Positions 1 to 14,800 of a stretch of 64,000 nt of DNA are shown here, one piece after another (position 1 is the stretch's first letter; the number at the start of each line of letters is the position of its first letter). Location: NCBI GenBank assembly GCA_035610365.1, contig CM069438.1, positions 52,820,837 through 52,884,836 on the forward strand, read 5' to 3'. The translations under genes and the position numbers were made by a program. The stretch comes from Aquatica leii (taxonomy: Eukaryota; Arthropoda; Insecta; Coleoptera; Lampyridae). A model generated the notes under the pieces. That model was given only the letters and a program-made list of their open reading frames with translations, ran no database searches and was not told where the DNA came from.

Positions 1-2646
1 TTAACCGCCCCGCCCCAAGTTATTAATTGAACGTTCAAGATTGCAACCCTTATAATTTTTATTGTTTCGATATTAAGTTGCAATCACCATCGCGAAAATA
101 ATAATAATAATAATTATGCAGTAACTATAAGCCCCAAACAAAAAAAAATAAAAAAGTTACTGTTTCCCCTGTTATTTGAATTCATTTGCCCACCCCAAAC
201 GATATTAGAACGTTCATAATTACAAGTCATTTGATCTTAACCGCCTCGCCCCAAGTTATTAATTGAACGTTCAAGATTGCAACCCTTATAATTTTTATTG
301 TTCCGATGTTAAGTTGCAATCACCATCGCGAAAATAATAATAATAATAATTATGCAGTAACTATAAGCCCCAAACAAAAAAAAATAAAAAAGTTACTGTT
401 TCCCCTGTTATTTGAATTCATTTGCCCACCCCAAACGATATTTGAACGTTCATAATTACAAGCCATTTGATCTTAACCGCCCCGCCCCAAGTTATTAATT
501 GAACGTTCAAGATTGCAACCCTTATAATTTTTATTGTTTCGATGTTAAGTTGCAATCACCATCGCGAAAATAATAATAATATTTATGCAGTAACTATAAG
601 CCCCAAACAAAAAAAAATAAATAAGTTACTGTTTCCCCTGTTATTTGAATTCATTTGCCCACCCCAAACGATATTTGAACGTTCATAAGTACAAGCCATT
701 TGATCTTAACCGCCCCGCCCCAAGTTATTAATTGAACGTTCAAGATTGCAACCCCTATAATTTTCATTGTTTCAATGTTATGTTGCAATCACCATCGCGA
801 AAATAATATTAATAATATTTATGCAGTAACTATAAGCCCCAAACAAAAAAAAATAAAAAAGTTACTGTTTCCCCTGTTATTTGAATTCATTTGCCCACCC
901 CAAACGATATTTGAACGTTCATAAGTACAAGCCATTTGATCTTAACCGCCCCGCCCCAAGTTATTAATTGAACGTTCAAGATTGCAACCCTTATAATTTT
1001 TATTGTTTCGATGTTAAGTTGCAATCACCATCGCGAAAATAATAATAATAATAATAATTATGCAGTAACTATAAGCCCCAAACAAAAAAAAATAAAAAAG
1101 TTACTGTTTTCCCTGTTATTTGAATTCATTTGCCCACCCCAAACGATATTTGAACGTTCATAAGTACAAGCCATTTGATCTTAACCGCCCCGCCCCAAGT
1201 TATTAATTGAACGTTCAAGATTGCAACCCTTATAATTTTTATTGTTTCGATATTAAGTTGCAATCACCATCGCGAAAATAATAATAATAATAATTATGCA
1301 GTAACTATAAGCCCCAAACAAAAAAATAAAAAGTTACTGTTTCCCTGTTATTTGAATTCATTTGCCCACCCCAAACGATATTTGAACGTTCATAAGTACA
1401 AGCCATTTGATCTTAACCGCCCCGCCCCAAGTTATTAATTGAACGTTCAAGATTGCAACCCTTATAATTTTTATTGTTTCGATATTAAGTTGCAATCACC
1501 ATCGCGAAAATAATAATAATAATAATTATGCAGTAACTATAAGCCCCAAACAAAAAAATAAAAAGTTACTGTTTCCCCTGTTATTTGAATTCATTTGCCC
1601 ACCCCAAACGATATTTGAACGTTCATAAGTACAAGCCATTTGATCTTAACCGCCCCGCCCCAAGTTATTAATTGAACGTTCAAGATTGCAACCCTTATAA
1701 TTTTTATTGTTTCGATATTAAGTTGCAATCACCATCGCGAAAATAATAATAATAATAATTATGCAGTAACTATAAGCCCCAAACAAAAAAAAATAAATAA
1801 GTTACTGTTTCCCCTGTTATTTGAATTCATTTGCCCACCCCAAACGATATTTGAACGTTCATAATTACAAGCCATTTGATCTTAACCGCCCCGCCTCAAG
1901 TTATTAATTGAACGTTCAAGATTTCAACTCTTATAATTTTTATTGTTTCGATATTAAGTTGCAATTACCATCGCGAAAATAATAATAATAATAATTATGC
2001 AGTAACTATAAGCCCCAAACAAAAAAAAATAAATAAGTTACTGTTTCCCCTGTTATTTGAATTCATTTGCCCACCCCAAACGATATTTGAACGTTCATAA
2101 TTACAAGCCATTTGATCTTAACCGCCCCGCCTCAAGTTATTAATTGAACGTTCAAGATTTCAACCCTTATAATTTTTATTGTTTCGATGTTAAGTTGCAA
2201 TCACCATCGCGAAAATAATAATAATAATATTTATGCAGTAACTAACCCCCAAACATAAATTCAAAACCTTACTGTTTCCCCTGTTATTTGAATTCATTTG
2301 CCCACCCCAAACGATATTTGAACGTTCATAATTACAAGCCATTTGATCTTAACCGCCCCGCCCCAAGTTATTAATTGAACGTTCAAGATTGCAACCCTTA
2401 TAATTTTTATTGTTTCGATGTTAAGTTGCAATCACCATCGCGAAAATAATAATAATAATATTTATGCAGTAACTATAAGCCCCAAACAAAAAAAAAGTTA
2501 TTGCTTCCCCTGTTATTTGAATTCATTTTCCCATCCCTAACGATATTTGAACGTTCATAATTACAAGCCATTTGATCTTAACCGCCCCGCCCCAAGTTAT
2601 TAATTGAACGTTCAAGATTGCAACCCTTATAATTTTTATTGTTTCG

Positions 2647-2878
2647 ATGTTAAGTTGCAATCACCATCGCGAAAATAATAATAATAATATTTATGCAGTA
2701 ACTATAAGCCCCAAACAAAAAATTAAAAAGTTACTGTTTCCCTGTTATTTGAATTCATTTGCCCACCCCAAACGATATTTGAACGTTCATAAGTACAAGC
2801 CATTTGATCTTAACCGCCCCGCCCCAAGTTATTAATTGAACGTTCAAGATTGCAACCCTTATAATTTTTATTGTTTCG
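2647..2878 (+). repeat. Reference satellite monomer (232 bp)
   Basis: A typical monomer, counted from ATGTTAAG to the next ATGTTAAG at 2879. In order it holds a TCGCGA site, an AAT microsatellite, a GCCCCAAAC block with an A/T tract, TGAATTCA (2750-2757), a C-rich block, TGAACGTTCA (2780-2789), a second C-rich block (CCGCCCCGCCCC) and TTGAACGTTCAA (2836-2847). The C-rich block plus palindrome at about 2761-2800 resembles the one at about 2815-2860, so the monomer seems to have grown from shorter units. A 62-codon open frame runs through this copy, but indels in the A-run break it in most others. Confidence 0.95.
2780..2847. other. Pair of perfect palindromes in the reference monomer (heat-shock-element-like)
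   Basis: TGAACGTTCA at 2780-2789 and TTGAACGTTCAA at 2836-2847 are exact self-complementary sequences with centres 57 bp apart. Both contain GAAnnTTC, the inverted pair that forms the core of heat-shock elements (consensus nGAAnnTTCnnGAAn). The second is followed by AAGAT, a near miss of a third GAA unit. Both are kept in nearly every monomer of the array. The palindromes are seen directly; any protein binding is inference. Confidence 0.5.
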
Positions 2879-5800
2879 ATGTTAAGTTGCAATCACCATC
2901 GCGAAAATAATAATAATAATATTTATGCAGTAACTATAAGCCCCAAACAAAAAAAAAAATAAGTTACTGTTTCCCTGTTATTTGAATTCATTTGCCCACC
3001 CCAAACGATATTTGAACGTTCATAATTACAAGCCATTTGATCTTAACCGCCCCGCCCCAAGTTATTAATTGAACGTTCAAGATTGCAACCCTTATAATTT
3101 TTATTGTTTCGATGTTAAGTTGCAATCACCATCGCGAAACTAATAATAATAATATTTATGCAGTAACTATAAGCCCCAAACAAAAAATAAATAAGTTACT
3201 GTTTCCCTGTTATTTGAATTCATTTGCCCACCCCAAACGATATTTGAACGTTCATAATTACAAGCCATTTGATCTTAACCGCCCCGCCTCAAGTTATTAA
3301 TTGAACGTTCAAGATTGCAACCCTTATAATTTTTATTGTTTCGATGTTAAGTTGCAATCACCATCGCGAAAATAATAATAATAATATTTATGCAGTAACT
3401 ATAAGCCCCAAACAAAAAAATAAAAAGTTACTGTTTCCCTGTTATTTGAATTCATTTTCCCATCCCAAACGATATTTGAACGTTCATAATTACAAGCCAT
3501 TTGATCTTAACCGCCCCGCCTCAAGTTATTAATTGAACGTTCAAGATTTCAACCCTTATAATTTTTATTGTTTCGATGTTAAGTTGCAATCACCATCGCG
3601 AAAATAATAATAATAATATTTATGGAGTAACTATAAGCCCCAAACAAAAATTAAAAAAGTTACTGTTTCCTGTTATTTGAATTCATTTGCCCACCCCAAA
3701 CGATATTTGAACGTTCATAAGTACAAGCCATTTGATCTTAACCGCCCCGCCCCAAGTTATTAATTGAACGTTCAAGATTGCAACCCTTATAATTTTTATT
3801 GTTTCGATGTTAAGTTGCAATCACCATCGCGAAAATAATAATAATAATATTTATGCAGTAACTATAAGCCCCAAACAAAAAAAAAATAAGTTACTGTTTC
3901 CCCTGTTATTTGAATTCATTTGCCCACCCCAAACGATATTTGAACGTTCATAATTACAAGCCATTTGATCTTAACCGCCCCGCCCCAAGTTATTAATTGA
4001 ACGTTCAAGATTGCAACCCTTATAATTTTTATTGTTTCGATGTTAAGTTGCAATCACCATCGCGAAAATAATAATAATAATATTTATGCAGTAACTATAA
4101 GCCCCAAACAAAAAAAAAAATAAGTTACTGTTTCCCCTGTTATTTGAATTCATTTGCCCACCCCAAACGATATTTGAACGTTCATAATTACAAGCCATTT
4201 GATCTTAACCGCCCCGCCCCAAGTTATTAATTGAACGTTCAAGATTGCAACCCTTATAATTTTTATTGTTTCGATGTTAAGTTGCAATCACCATCGCGAA
4301 AATAATAATAATAATATTTATGCAGTAACTATAAGCCCCAAACAAAAAAAAATAAATAAGTTACTGTTTCCCCTGTTATTTGAATTCATTTGCCCACCCC
4401 AAACGATATTTGAACGTTCATAAGTACAAGCCATTTGATCTTAACCGCCCCGCCTCAAGTTATTAATTGAACGTTTAAGATTGCAACCCTTATAATTTTT
4501 ATTGTTTCGATGTTAAGTTGCAATCACCATCGCGAAAATAATAATAATAATATTTATGCAGTAACTATAAGCCCCAAACAAAAAAAAATAAAAAAGTTAC
4601 TGTTTCGCCTGTTATTTGAATTCATTTGCCCACCCCAAACGATATTTGAACGTTCATAATTACAAGCCATTTGATCTTAACCGCCCCGCCCCAAGTTATT
4701 AATTGAACGTTCAAGATTGCAACCCTTATAATTTTTATTGTTTCGATGTTAAGTTGCAATCACCATCGCGAAAATAATAATAATAATATTTATGCAGTAA
4801 CTATAAGCCCCAAACAAAAAAAAAAAAGTTACTGTTTCCTGTTATTTGAATTCATTTGCCCACCCCAAACGATATTTGAACGTTCATAATTACAAGCCAT
4901 TTGATCTTAACCGCCCCGCCTCAAGTTATTAATTGAACGTTCAAGATTGCAACCCTTATAATTTTTATTGTTTCGATGTTAAGTTGCAATCACCATCGCG
5001 AAAATAATAATAATAATATTTATGCAGTAACTATAAGCCCCAAACAAAAAAATAAATAAGTTACTGTTTCCTGTTATTTGAATTCATTTGCCCACCCCAA
5101 ACGATATTTGAACGTTCATAATTACAAGCCATTTGATCTTAACCGCCCCGCCCCAAGTTATTAATTGAACGTTCAAGATTGCAACCCTTATAATTTTTAT
5201 TGTTTCGATGTTAAGTTGCAATCACCATCGCGAAAATAATAATAATAATATTTATGCAGTAACTATAAGCCCCAAACAAAAAATTAAAAAGTTACTGTTT
5301 CCCTGTTATTTGAATTCATTTGCCCACCCCAAACGATATTTGAACGTTCATAAGTACAAGCCATTTGATCTTAACCGCCCCGCCCCAAGTTATTAATTGA
5401 ACGTTCAAGATTGCAACCCTTATAATTTTTATTGTTTCGATGTTAAGTTGCAATCACCATCGCGAAAATAATAATAATAATATTTATGCAGTAACTATAA
5501 GCCCCAAACAAAAAAATAAATAAGTTACTGTTTCTGTTGTTTGAACTCATTTGCCCACCCCAAACGATATTTGAACGTTCATAATTACAAGCCATTTGAT
5601 CTTAACCGCCCCGCCTCAAGTTATTAATTGAACGTTCAAGATTGCAACCCTTATAATTTTTATTGTTTCGATGTTAAGTTGCAATCACCATCGCGAAAAT
5701 AATAATAATAATATTTATGCAGTAACTATAAGCCCCAAACAAAAAATAAAAAGCTACTGTTTCCCCTGTTATTTGAATTCATTTGCCCACCCCAAACGAT

Positions 5801-8800
5801 ATTTGAACGTTCATAATTACAAGCCATTTGATCTTAACCGCCCCGCTTCAAGTTATTAATTGAACGTTCAAGATTGCAACCCTTATAATTTTTATTGTTT
5901 CGATGTTAAGTTGCAATCACCATCGCGAAAATAATAATAATAATATTTATGCAGTAACTATAAGCCCCAAACAAGAAAAAATAAAAAAGTTACTGTTTCC
6001 CCTGTTATTTGAATTCATTTGCCCACCCCAAACGATATTTGAACGTTCATAATTACAAGCCATTTGATCTTAACCGCCCCGCATCAAGTTATTAATTGAA
6101 CGTTCAAGATTGCAACCCTTATAATTTTTATTGTTTCGATGTTAAGTTGCAATCACCATCGCGAAAATAATAATAATAATATTTATGCAGTAACTAAGCC
6201 CCAAACAAAAATTAAAAAAGTTACTGCTTCCCCTGTTATTTGAATTCATTTGCCCACCCCAAACGATATTTGAACGTTCATAATTACAAGCCATTTGATC
6301 TTAACCGCCCCGCCCCAAGTTATTAATTGAACGTTCAAGATTGCAACCCTTATAATTTTTATTGTTTCGATGTTAAGTTGCAATCACCATCGCGAAAATA
6401 ATAATAATAATATTTATGCAGTAACTATAAGCCCCAAACAAAAAAAAATAAATAAGTTACTGTTTTCCCTGTTATTTGAATTCATTTGCCCACCCCAAAC
6501 GATATTTGAACGTTCATAATTACAAGCCATTTGATCTTAACCGCCCCGCCCCAAGTTATTAATTGAACGTTCAAGATTGCAACCCTTATAATTTTTATTG
6601 TTTCGATGTTAAGTTGCAATCACCATCGCGAAAATAATAATAATAATATTTATGCAGTAACTATAAGCCCCAAACAAAAAAATAAATAAGTTACTGTTTC
6701 CCTGTTATTTGAATTCATTTGCCCACCCCAAACGATATTTGAACGTTCATAATTACAAGCCATTTGATCTTAACCGACCTGCCCCAAGTTATTAATTGAA
6801 CGTTCAAGATTGCAACCCTTATAATTTTTATTGTTTCGATGTTAAGTTGCAATCACCATCGCGAAAATAATAATAATAATATTTATGCAGTAACTAAGCC
6901 CCAAACAAAAAAAAAAGTTATTGCTTCCCCTGTTATTTGAATTCATTTTCCCATCTCAAACGATATTGGAACGTTCATAATTACAAGCCATTTGATCTTA
7001 ACCGCCCCGCCCCAAGTTATTAATTGAACGTTCAAGATTGCAACCCTTATAATTTTTATTGTTTCGATGTTAAGTTGCAATCACCATCGCGAAAATAATA
7101 ATAATAATATTTATGCAGTAACTATAAGCCCCAAACAAAAAAATAAATAAGTTACTGTTTCCCTGTTATTTGAATTCATTTGCCCACCCCAAACGATATT
7201 TGAACGTTCATAATTACAAGCCATTTGATCTTAACCGCCCCGCCCCAAGTTATTAATTGAACGTTCAAGATTGCAACCCTTATAATTTTTATTGTTTCGA
7301 TGTTAAGTTGCAATCACCATCGCGAAAATAATAATAATAATATTTATGCAGTAACTATAAGCCCCAAACAAAAAAAAATAAATAAGTTACTGTTTCTCCT
7401 GTTATTTGAATTCATTTGCCCACCCCAAACGATATTTGAACGTTCATAATTACAAGCCATTTGATCTTAACCGCCCCGCCCCAAGTTATTAATTGAACGT
7501 TCAAGATTGCAACCCTTATAATTTTTATTGTTTCGATGTTAAGTTGCAATCACCATCGCGAAAATAATAATAATAATATTTATGCAGTAACTATAAGCCC
7601 CAAACAAAAAATAAATAAGTTACTGTTTCCCTGTTATTTGAATTCATTTGCCCACCCCAAACGATATTTGAACGTTCATAATTACAAGCCATTTGATCTT
7701 AACCGCCCCGCCCCAAGTTATTAATTGAACGTTCAAGATTGCAACCCTTATAATTTTTATTGTTTCGATGTTAAGTTGCAATCACCATCGCGAAAATAAT
7801 AATAATAATATTTATGCAGTAACTATAAGCCCCAAACAAAAAAAAATAAATAAGTTACTGTTTTCCCTGTTATTTGAATTCATTTGCCCACCCCAAACGA
7901 TATTTGAACGTTCATAATTACAAGCCATTTGATCTTAACCGCCCCGCCCCAAGTTATTAATTGAACGTTCAAGATTGCAACCCTTATAATTTTTATTGTT
8001 TCGATGTTAAGTTGCAATCACCATCGCGAAAATAATAATAATAATATTTATGCAGTAACTATAAGCCCCAAACAAAAAAATAAAAAGTTACTGTCTTCCC
8101 TGTTATTTGAATTCATTTGCCCACCCCAAACGATATTTGAACGTTCATAATTACAAGCCATTTGATCTTAACCGCCCCGCCCCAAGTTATTAATTGAACG
8201 TTCAAGATTGCAACCCTTATAATTTTTATTGTTTCGATGTTAAGTTGCAATCACCATCGCGAAAATAATAATAATAATATTTATGCAGTAACTATAAGCC
8301 CCAAACAAAAAAAAATAAATAAGTTACTGTTTCCCCTGTTATTTGAATTCATTTGCCCACCCCAAACGATATTTGAACGTTCATAAGTACAAGCCATTTG
8401 ATCTTAACCGCCTCGCCCCAAGTTATTAATTGAACGTTCAAGATTGCAACCCTTATAATTTTTATTGTTTCGATGTTAAGTTGCAATCACCATCGCGAAA
8501 ATAATAATAATAATATTTATGCAGTAACTATAAGCCCCAAACAAAAAATAAAAAAGTTACTGTTTCCTGTTATTTGAATTCATTTGCCCACCCCAAACGA
8601 TATTTGAACGTTCATAAGTACAAGCCATTTGATCTTAACCGCCCCGCCCCAAGTTATTAATTGAACGTTCAAGATTGCAACCCTTATAATTTTTATTGTT
8701 TCGATGTTAAGTTGCAATCACCATCGCGAAAATAATAATAATAATAATATTTATGCAGTAACTATAAGCCCCAAACAAAAAAATAAAAAAGTTACTGTTT

Positions 8801-11800
8801 CCTGTTATTTGAATTCATTTGCCCACCCCAAACGATATTTGAACGTTCATAATTACAAGCCATTTGATCTTAACCGCCCCGCCCCAAGTTATTAATTGAA
8901 CGTTCAAGATTGCAACCCTTATAATTTTTATTGTTTCGATGTTAAGTTGCAATCACCATCGCGAAAATAATAATAATAATATTTATGCAGTAACTATAAG
9001 CCCCAAACAAAAAAAATAAGTTACTGTTTCTGTTATTTGAATTCATTTGCCCACCCCAAACGATATTTGAACGTTCATAATTACAAGCCATTTGATCTTA
9101 ACCGCCCCGCCCCAAGTTATTAATTGAACGTTCAAGATTGCAACCCTTATAATTTTTATTGTTTCGATGTTAAGTTGCAATCACCATCGCGAAAATAATA
9201 ATAATAATATTTATGCAGTAACTATAAGCCCCAAACAAAAAAAATAAATAAGTTACTGTTTCCCTGTTATTTGAATTCATTTGCCCACCCCAAACGATAT
9301 TTGAACGTTCATAATTACAAGCCATTTGATCTTAACCGCCCCGCCCCAAGTTATTAATTGAACGTTCAAGATTGCAACCCTTATAATTTTTATTGTTTCG
9401 ATGTTAAGTTGCAATCACCATCGCGAAAATAATAATAATAATATTTATGCAGTAACTATAAGCCCCAAACAAAAAAAAATAAATAAGTTACTGTTTTCCC
9501 TGTTATTTGAATTCATTTGCCCACCCCAAACGATATTTGAACGTTCATAATTACAAGACATTTGATCTTAACCGCCCCACCCCAAGTTATTAATTGAACG
9601 TTCAAGATTGCAACCCTTATAATTTTTATTGTTTCGATGTTAAGTTGCAATCACCATCGCGAAAATAATAATAATAATATTTATGCAGTAACTATAAGCC
9701 CCAAACAAAAAAAAATAAATAAGTTACTGTTTCCCCTGTTATTTGAATTCATTTGCCCACCCCAAACGATATTTGAACGTTCATAATTACAAGCCATTTG
9801 ATCTTAACCGCCCCGCCCCAAGTTATTAATTGAACGTTCAAGATTGCAACCCTTATAATTTTTATTGTTTCGATGTTAAGTTGCAATCACCATCGCGAAA
9901 ATAATAATAATAATATTTATGCAGTAACTATAAGCCCCAAACAAAAAAATAAAAAGTTACTGTTTCCCTGTTATTTGAATTCATTTGCCCACCCCAAACG
10001 ATATTTGAACGTTCATAATTACAAGCCATTTGATCTTAACCGCCCCGCCCCAAGTTATTAATTGAACGTTCAAGATTGCAACCCTTATAATTTTTATTGT
10101 TTCGATGTTAAGTTGCAATCACCATCGCGAAAATAATAATAATAATATTTATGCAGTAACTATAAGCCCCAAACAAAAAAATAAAAGTTACTGTTTCCCC
10201 TGTTATTTGAATTCATTTGCCCACCCCAAACGATATTTGAACGTTCATAATTACAAGCCATTTGATCTTAACCGCCCCGCCTCAAGTTATTAATTGAACG
10301 TTCAAGATTGCAACCCTTATAATTTTTATTGTTTCGATGTTAAGTTGCAATCACCATCGCGAAAATAATAATAATAATATTTATGCAGTAACTATAAGCC
10401 CCAAACAAAAAAAATAAAAAAGTTACTGTTTCCCCTGTTATTTGAATTCATTTGCCCACCCCAAACGATATTTGAACGTTCATAAGTACAAGCCATTTGA
10501 TCTTAACCGCCCCGCCCCAAGTTATTAATTGAACGTTCAAGATTGCAACCCTCATAATTTTTATTGTTTCGATATTAAGTTGCAATCACCATCGCAAAAA
10601 TAATAATAATAATAATTATGCAGTAACTATAAGCCCCAAACAAAAAAAAATAAATAAGATACTGTTTCCCCTGTTATTTGAATTCATTTGCCCACCCCAA
10701 ACGATATTTGAACGTTCATAATTACAAGACATTTGATCTTAACCGCCCCGCCCCAAGTTATTAATTGAACGTTCAAGATTGCGACCCTTATAATTTTTAT
10801 TGTTTCGATGTTAAGTTGCAATCACCATCGCGAAAATAATAATAATAATATTTATGCAGTAACTATAAGCCCCAAACAAAAAAAAATAAAAAAGTTACTG
10901 TTTCCCCTGTTATTTGAATTCATTTGCCCACCCCAAACGATATTTGAACGTTCATAAGTACAAGCCATTTGATCTTAACCGCCCCGCCCCAAGTTATTAA
11001 TTGAACGTTCAAGATTGCAACCCTTATAATTTTTATTGTTTCGATGTTAAGTTGCAATCACCATCGCGAAAATAATAATAATAATATTTATGCAGTAACT
11101 ATAAGCCCCAAACAAAAAAATAAATAAGTTACTGTTTCCTGTTATTTGAATTCATTTGCCCACCCCAAACGATATTTGAACGTTCATAAGTACAAGCCAT
11201 TTGATCTTAACCGCCCCGCCCCAAGTTATTAATTGAACGTTCAAGATTGCAACCCTTATAATTTTTATTGTTTCGATGTTAAGTTGCAATCACCATCGCG
11301 AAAATAATAATAATAATATTTATGCAGTAACTATAAGCCCCAAACAAAAAAAAATAAATAAGTTACTGTTTCCCCTGTTATTTGAATTCATTTGCCCACC
11401 CCAAACGATATTTGAACGTTCATAAGTACAAGCCATTTGATCTTAACCGCCCCGCCCCAAGTTATTAATTGAACGTTCAAGATTGCAACCCTTATAATTT
11501 TTATTGTTCCGATGTTAAGTTGCAATCACCATCGCGAAAATAATAATAATAATAATAATTATGCAGTAACTATAAGCCCCAAACAAAAAAAAATAAAAAA
11601 GTTACTGTTTCTTCTGTTATTTGAATTCATTTGCCCACCCCAAACGATATTTGAACGTTCATAAGTACAAGCCATTTGATCTTAACCGCCCCGCCCCAAG
11701 TTATTAATTGAACGTTCAAGATTGCAACCCTTATAATTTTTATTGTTTCGATGTTAAGTTGCAATCACCATCGCGAAAATAATAATAATAATAATTATGC

Positions 11801-14800
11801 AGTAACTATAAGCCCCAAACAAAAAAAAATAAGTTACTGTTTCCCTGTTATTTGAATTCATTTGCCCACCCCAAACGATATTTGAACGTTCATAAGTACA
11901 AGCCATTTGATCTTAACCGCCCCGCCCCAAGTTATTAATTGAACGTTCAAGATTGCAACCCTTATAATTTTTATTGTTCCGATGTTAAGTTGCAATCACC
12001 ATCGCGAAAATAATAATAATAATAATTATGCAGTAACTATAAGCCCCAAACAAAAAAAAATAAAAAAGTTACTGTTTCTCCTGTTATTTGAATTCATTTG
12101 CCCACCCCAAACGATATTTGAACGTTCATAATTACAAGCCATTTGATCTTAACCGCCCCGCCCCAAGTTATTAATTGAACGTTCAAGATTGCAACCCTTA
12201 TAATTTTTATTGTTTCGATGTTAAGTTGCAATCACCATCGCGAAAATAATAATAATAATAATAATTATGCAGTAACTATAAGCCCCAAACAAAAAAAAAT
12301 AAAAAAGTTACTGTTTCCCCTGTTATTTGAATTCATTTGCCCACCCCAAACGATATTTGAACGTTCATAATTACAAGTCATTTGATCTTAACCGCCTCGC
12401 CCCAAGTTATTAATTGAACGTTCAAGATTGCAACCCTTATAATTTTTATTGTTCCGATGTTAAGTTGCAATCACCATCGCGAAAATAATAATAATAATAA
12501 TTATGCAGTAACTATAAGCCCCAAACAAAAAAAATAAAAAAGTTACTGTTTCCCCTGTTATTTGAATTCATTTGCCCACCCCAAACGATATTTGAACGTT
12601 CATAATTACAAGCCATTTGATCTTAACCGCCCCGCCCCAAGTTATTAATTGAACGTTCAAGATTGCAACCCTTATAATTTTTATTGTTTCGATGTTAAGT
12701 TGCAATCACCATCGCGAAAATAATAATAATAATATTAATGCAGTAAGTAAAAGCCCCAAACAAAAAAATAAAAAAGTTACTGTTTCCCTGTTATTTGAAT
12801 TCATTTGCCCACCCCAAACGATATTTGAACGTTCATAAGTACAAGCCATTTGATCTTAACCGCCCCGCCCCAAGTTATTAATTGAACGTTCAAGATTGCA
12901 ACCCTTATAATTTTTATTGTTTCGATGTTAAGTTGCAATCACCATCGCGAAAATAATAATAATAATAATTATGCAGTAACTATAAGCCCCAAACAAAAAA
13001 ATAAAAAACTTACTGTTTCCTGTTATTTGAATTCATTTGCCCACCCCAAACGATATTTGAACGTTCATAATTACAAGCCATTTGATCTTAACCGCCCCGC
13101 CCCAAGTTATTAATTGAACGTTCAAGATTGCAACCCTTATAATTTTTATTGTTTCGATGTTAAGTTGCAATCACCATCGCGAAAATAATAATAATAATAA
13201 TTATGCAGTAACTATAAGCCCCAAACAAAAAAAAATAAAAAAGTTACTGTTTCCCCTGTTATTTGAATTCATTTGCCCACCCCAAACGATATTTGAACGT
13301 TCATAATTACAAGCCATTTGATCTTAACCGCCCCGCCCCAAGTTATTAATTGAACGTTCAAGATTGCAACCCTTATAATTTTTATTGTTTCGATGTTAAG
13401 TTGCAATCACCATCGCGAAAATAATAATAATAATAATTATGCAGTAACTATAAGCCCCAAACAAAAAAATAAAAAGTTACTGTTTCCTGTTATTTGAATT
13501 CATTTGCCCACCCCAAACGATATTTGAACGTTCATAAGTACAAGCCATTTGATCTTAACCGCCCCGCCCCAAGTTATTAATTGAACGTTCAAGATTGCAA
13601 CCCTTATAATTTTTATTGTTTCGATGTTAAGTTGCAATCACCATCGCGAAAATAATAATAATAATATTTATGCAGTAACTATAAGCCCCAAACAAAAAAA
13701 TAAAAAAGTTACTGTTTCCCCTGTTATTTGAATTCATTTGCCCACCCCAAACGATATTTGAACGTTCATAAGTACAAGCCATTTGATCTTAACCGCCCCG
13801 CCCCAAGTTATTAATTGAACGTTCAAGATTGCAACCCTTATAATTTTTATTGTTTCGATGTTAAGTTGCAATCACCATCGCGAAAATAATAATAATAATA
13901 TTTATGCAGTAACTATAAGCCCCAAACAAGAAAATAAAAAGTTACTGTTTCCCTGTTATTTGAATTCATTTGCCCACCCCAAACGATATTTGAACGTTCA
14001 TAAGTACAAGCCATTTGATCTTAACCGCCCCGCCCCAAGTTATTAATTGAACGTTCAAGATTGCAACCCTTATAATTTTTATTGTTTCGATGTTAAGTTG
14101 CAATCACCATCGCGAAAATAATAATAATAATATTTATGCAGTAACTATAAGCCCCAAACAAAAAATAAAAAAGTTACTGTTTCCCCTGTTATTTGAATTC
14201 ATTTGCCCACCCCAAACGATATTTGAACGTTCATAAGTACAAGCCATTTGATCTTAACCGCCCCGCCCCAAGTTATTAATTGAACGTTCAAGATTGCAAC
14301 CCTTATAATTTTTATTGTTTCGATGTTAAGTTGCAATCACCATCGCGAAAATAATAATAATAATAATTATGCAGTAACTATAAGCCCCAAACAAAAAAAT
14401 AAAAAGTTACTGTTTCCCTGTTATTTGAATTCATTTGCCCACCCCAAACGATATTTGAACGTTCATAAGTACAAGCCATTTGATCTTAACCGCCCCGCCC
14501 CAAGTTATTAATTGAACGTTCAAGATTGCAACCCTTATAATTTTTATTGTTTCGATGTTAAGTTGCAATCACCATCGCGAAAATAATAATAATAATAATT
14601 ATGCAGTAACTATAAGCCCCAAACAAAAAAATAAAAAGTTACTGTTTCCCTGTTATTTGAATTCATTTGCCCACCCCAAACGATATTTGAACGTTCATAA
14701 GTACAAGCCATTTGATCTTAACCGCCCCGCCCCAAGTTATTAATTGAACGTTCAAGATTGCAACCCTTATAATTTTTATTGTTTCGATGTTAAGTTGCAA

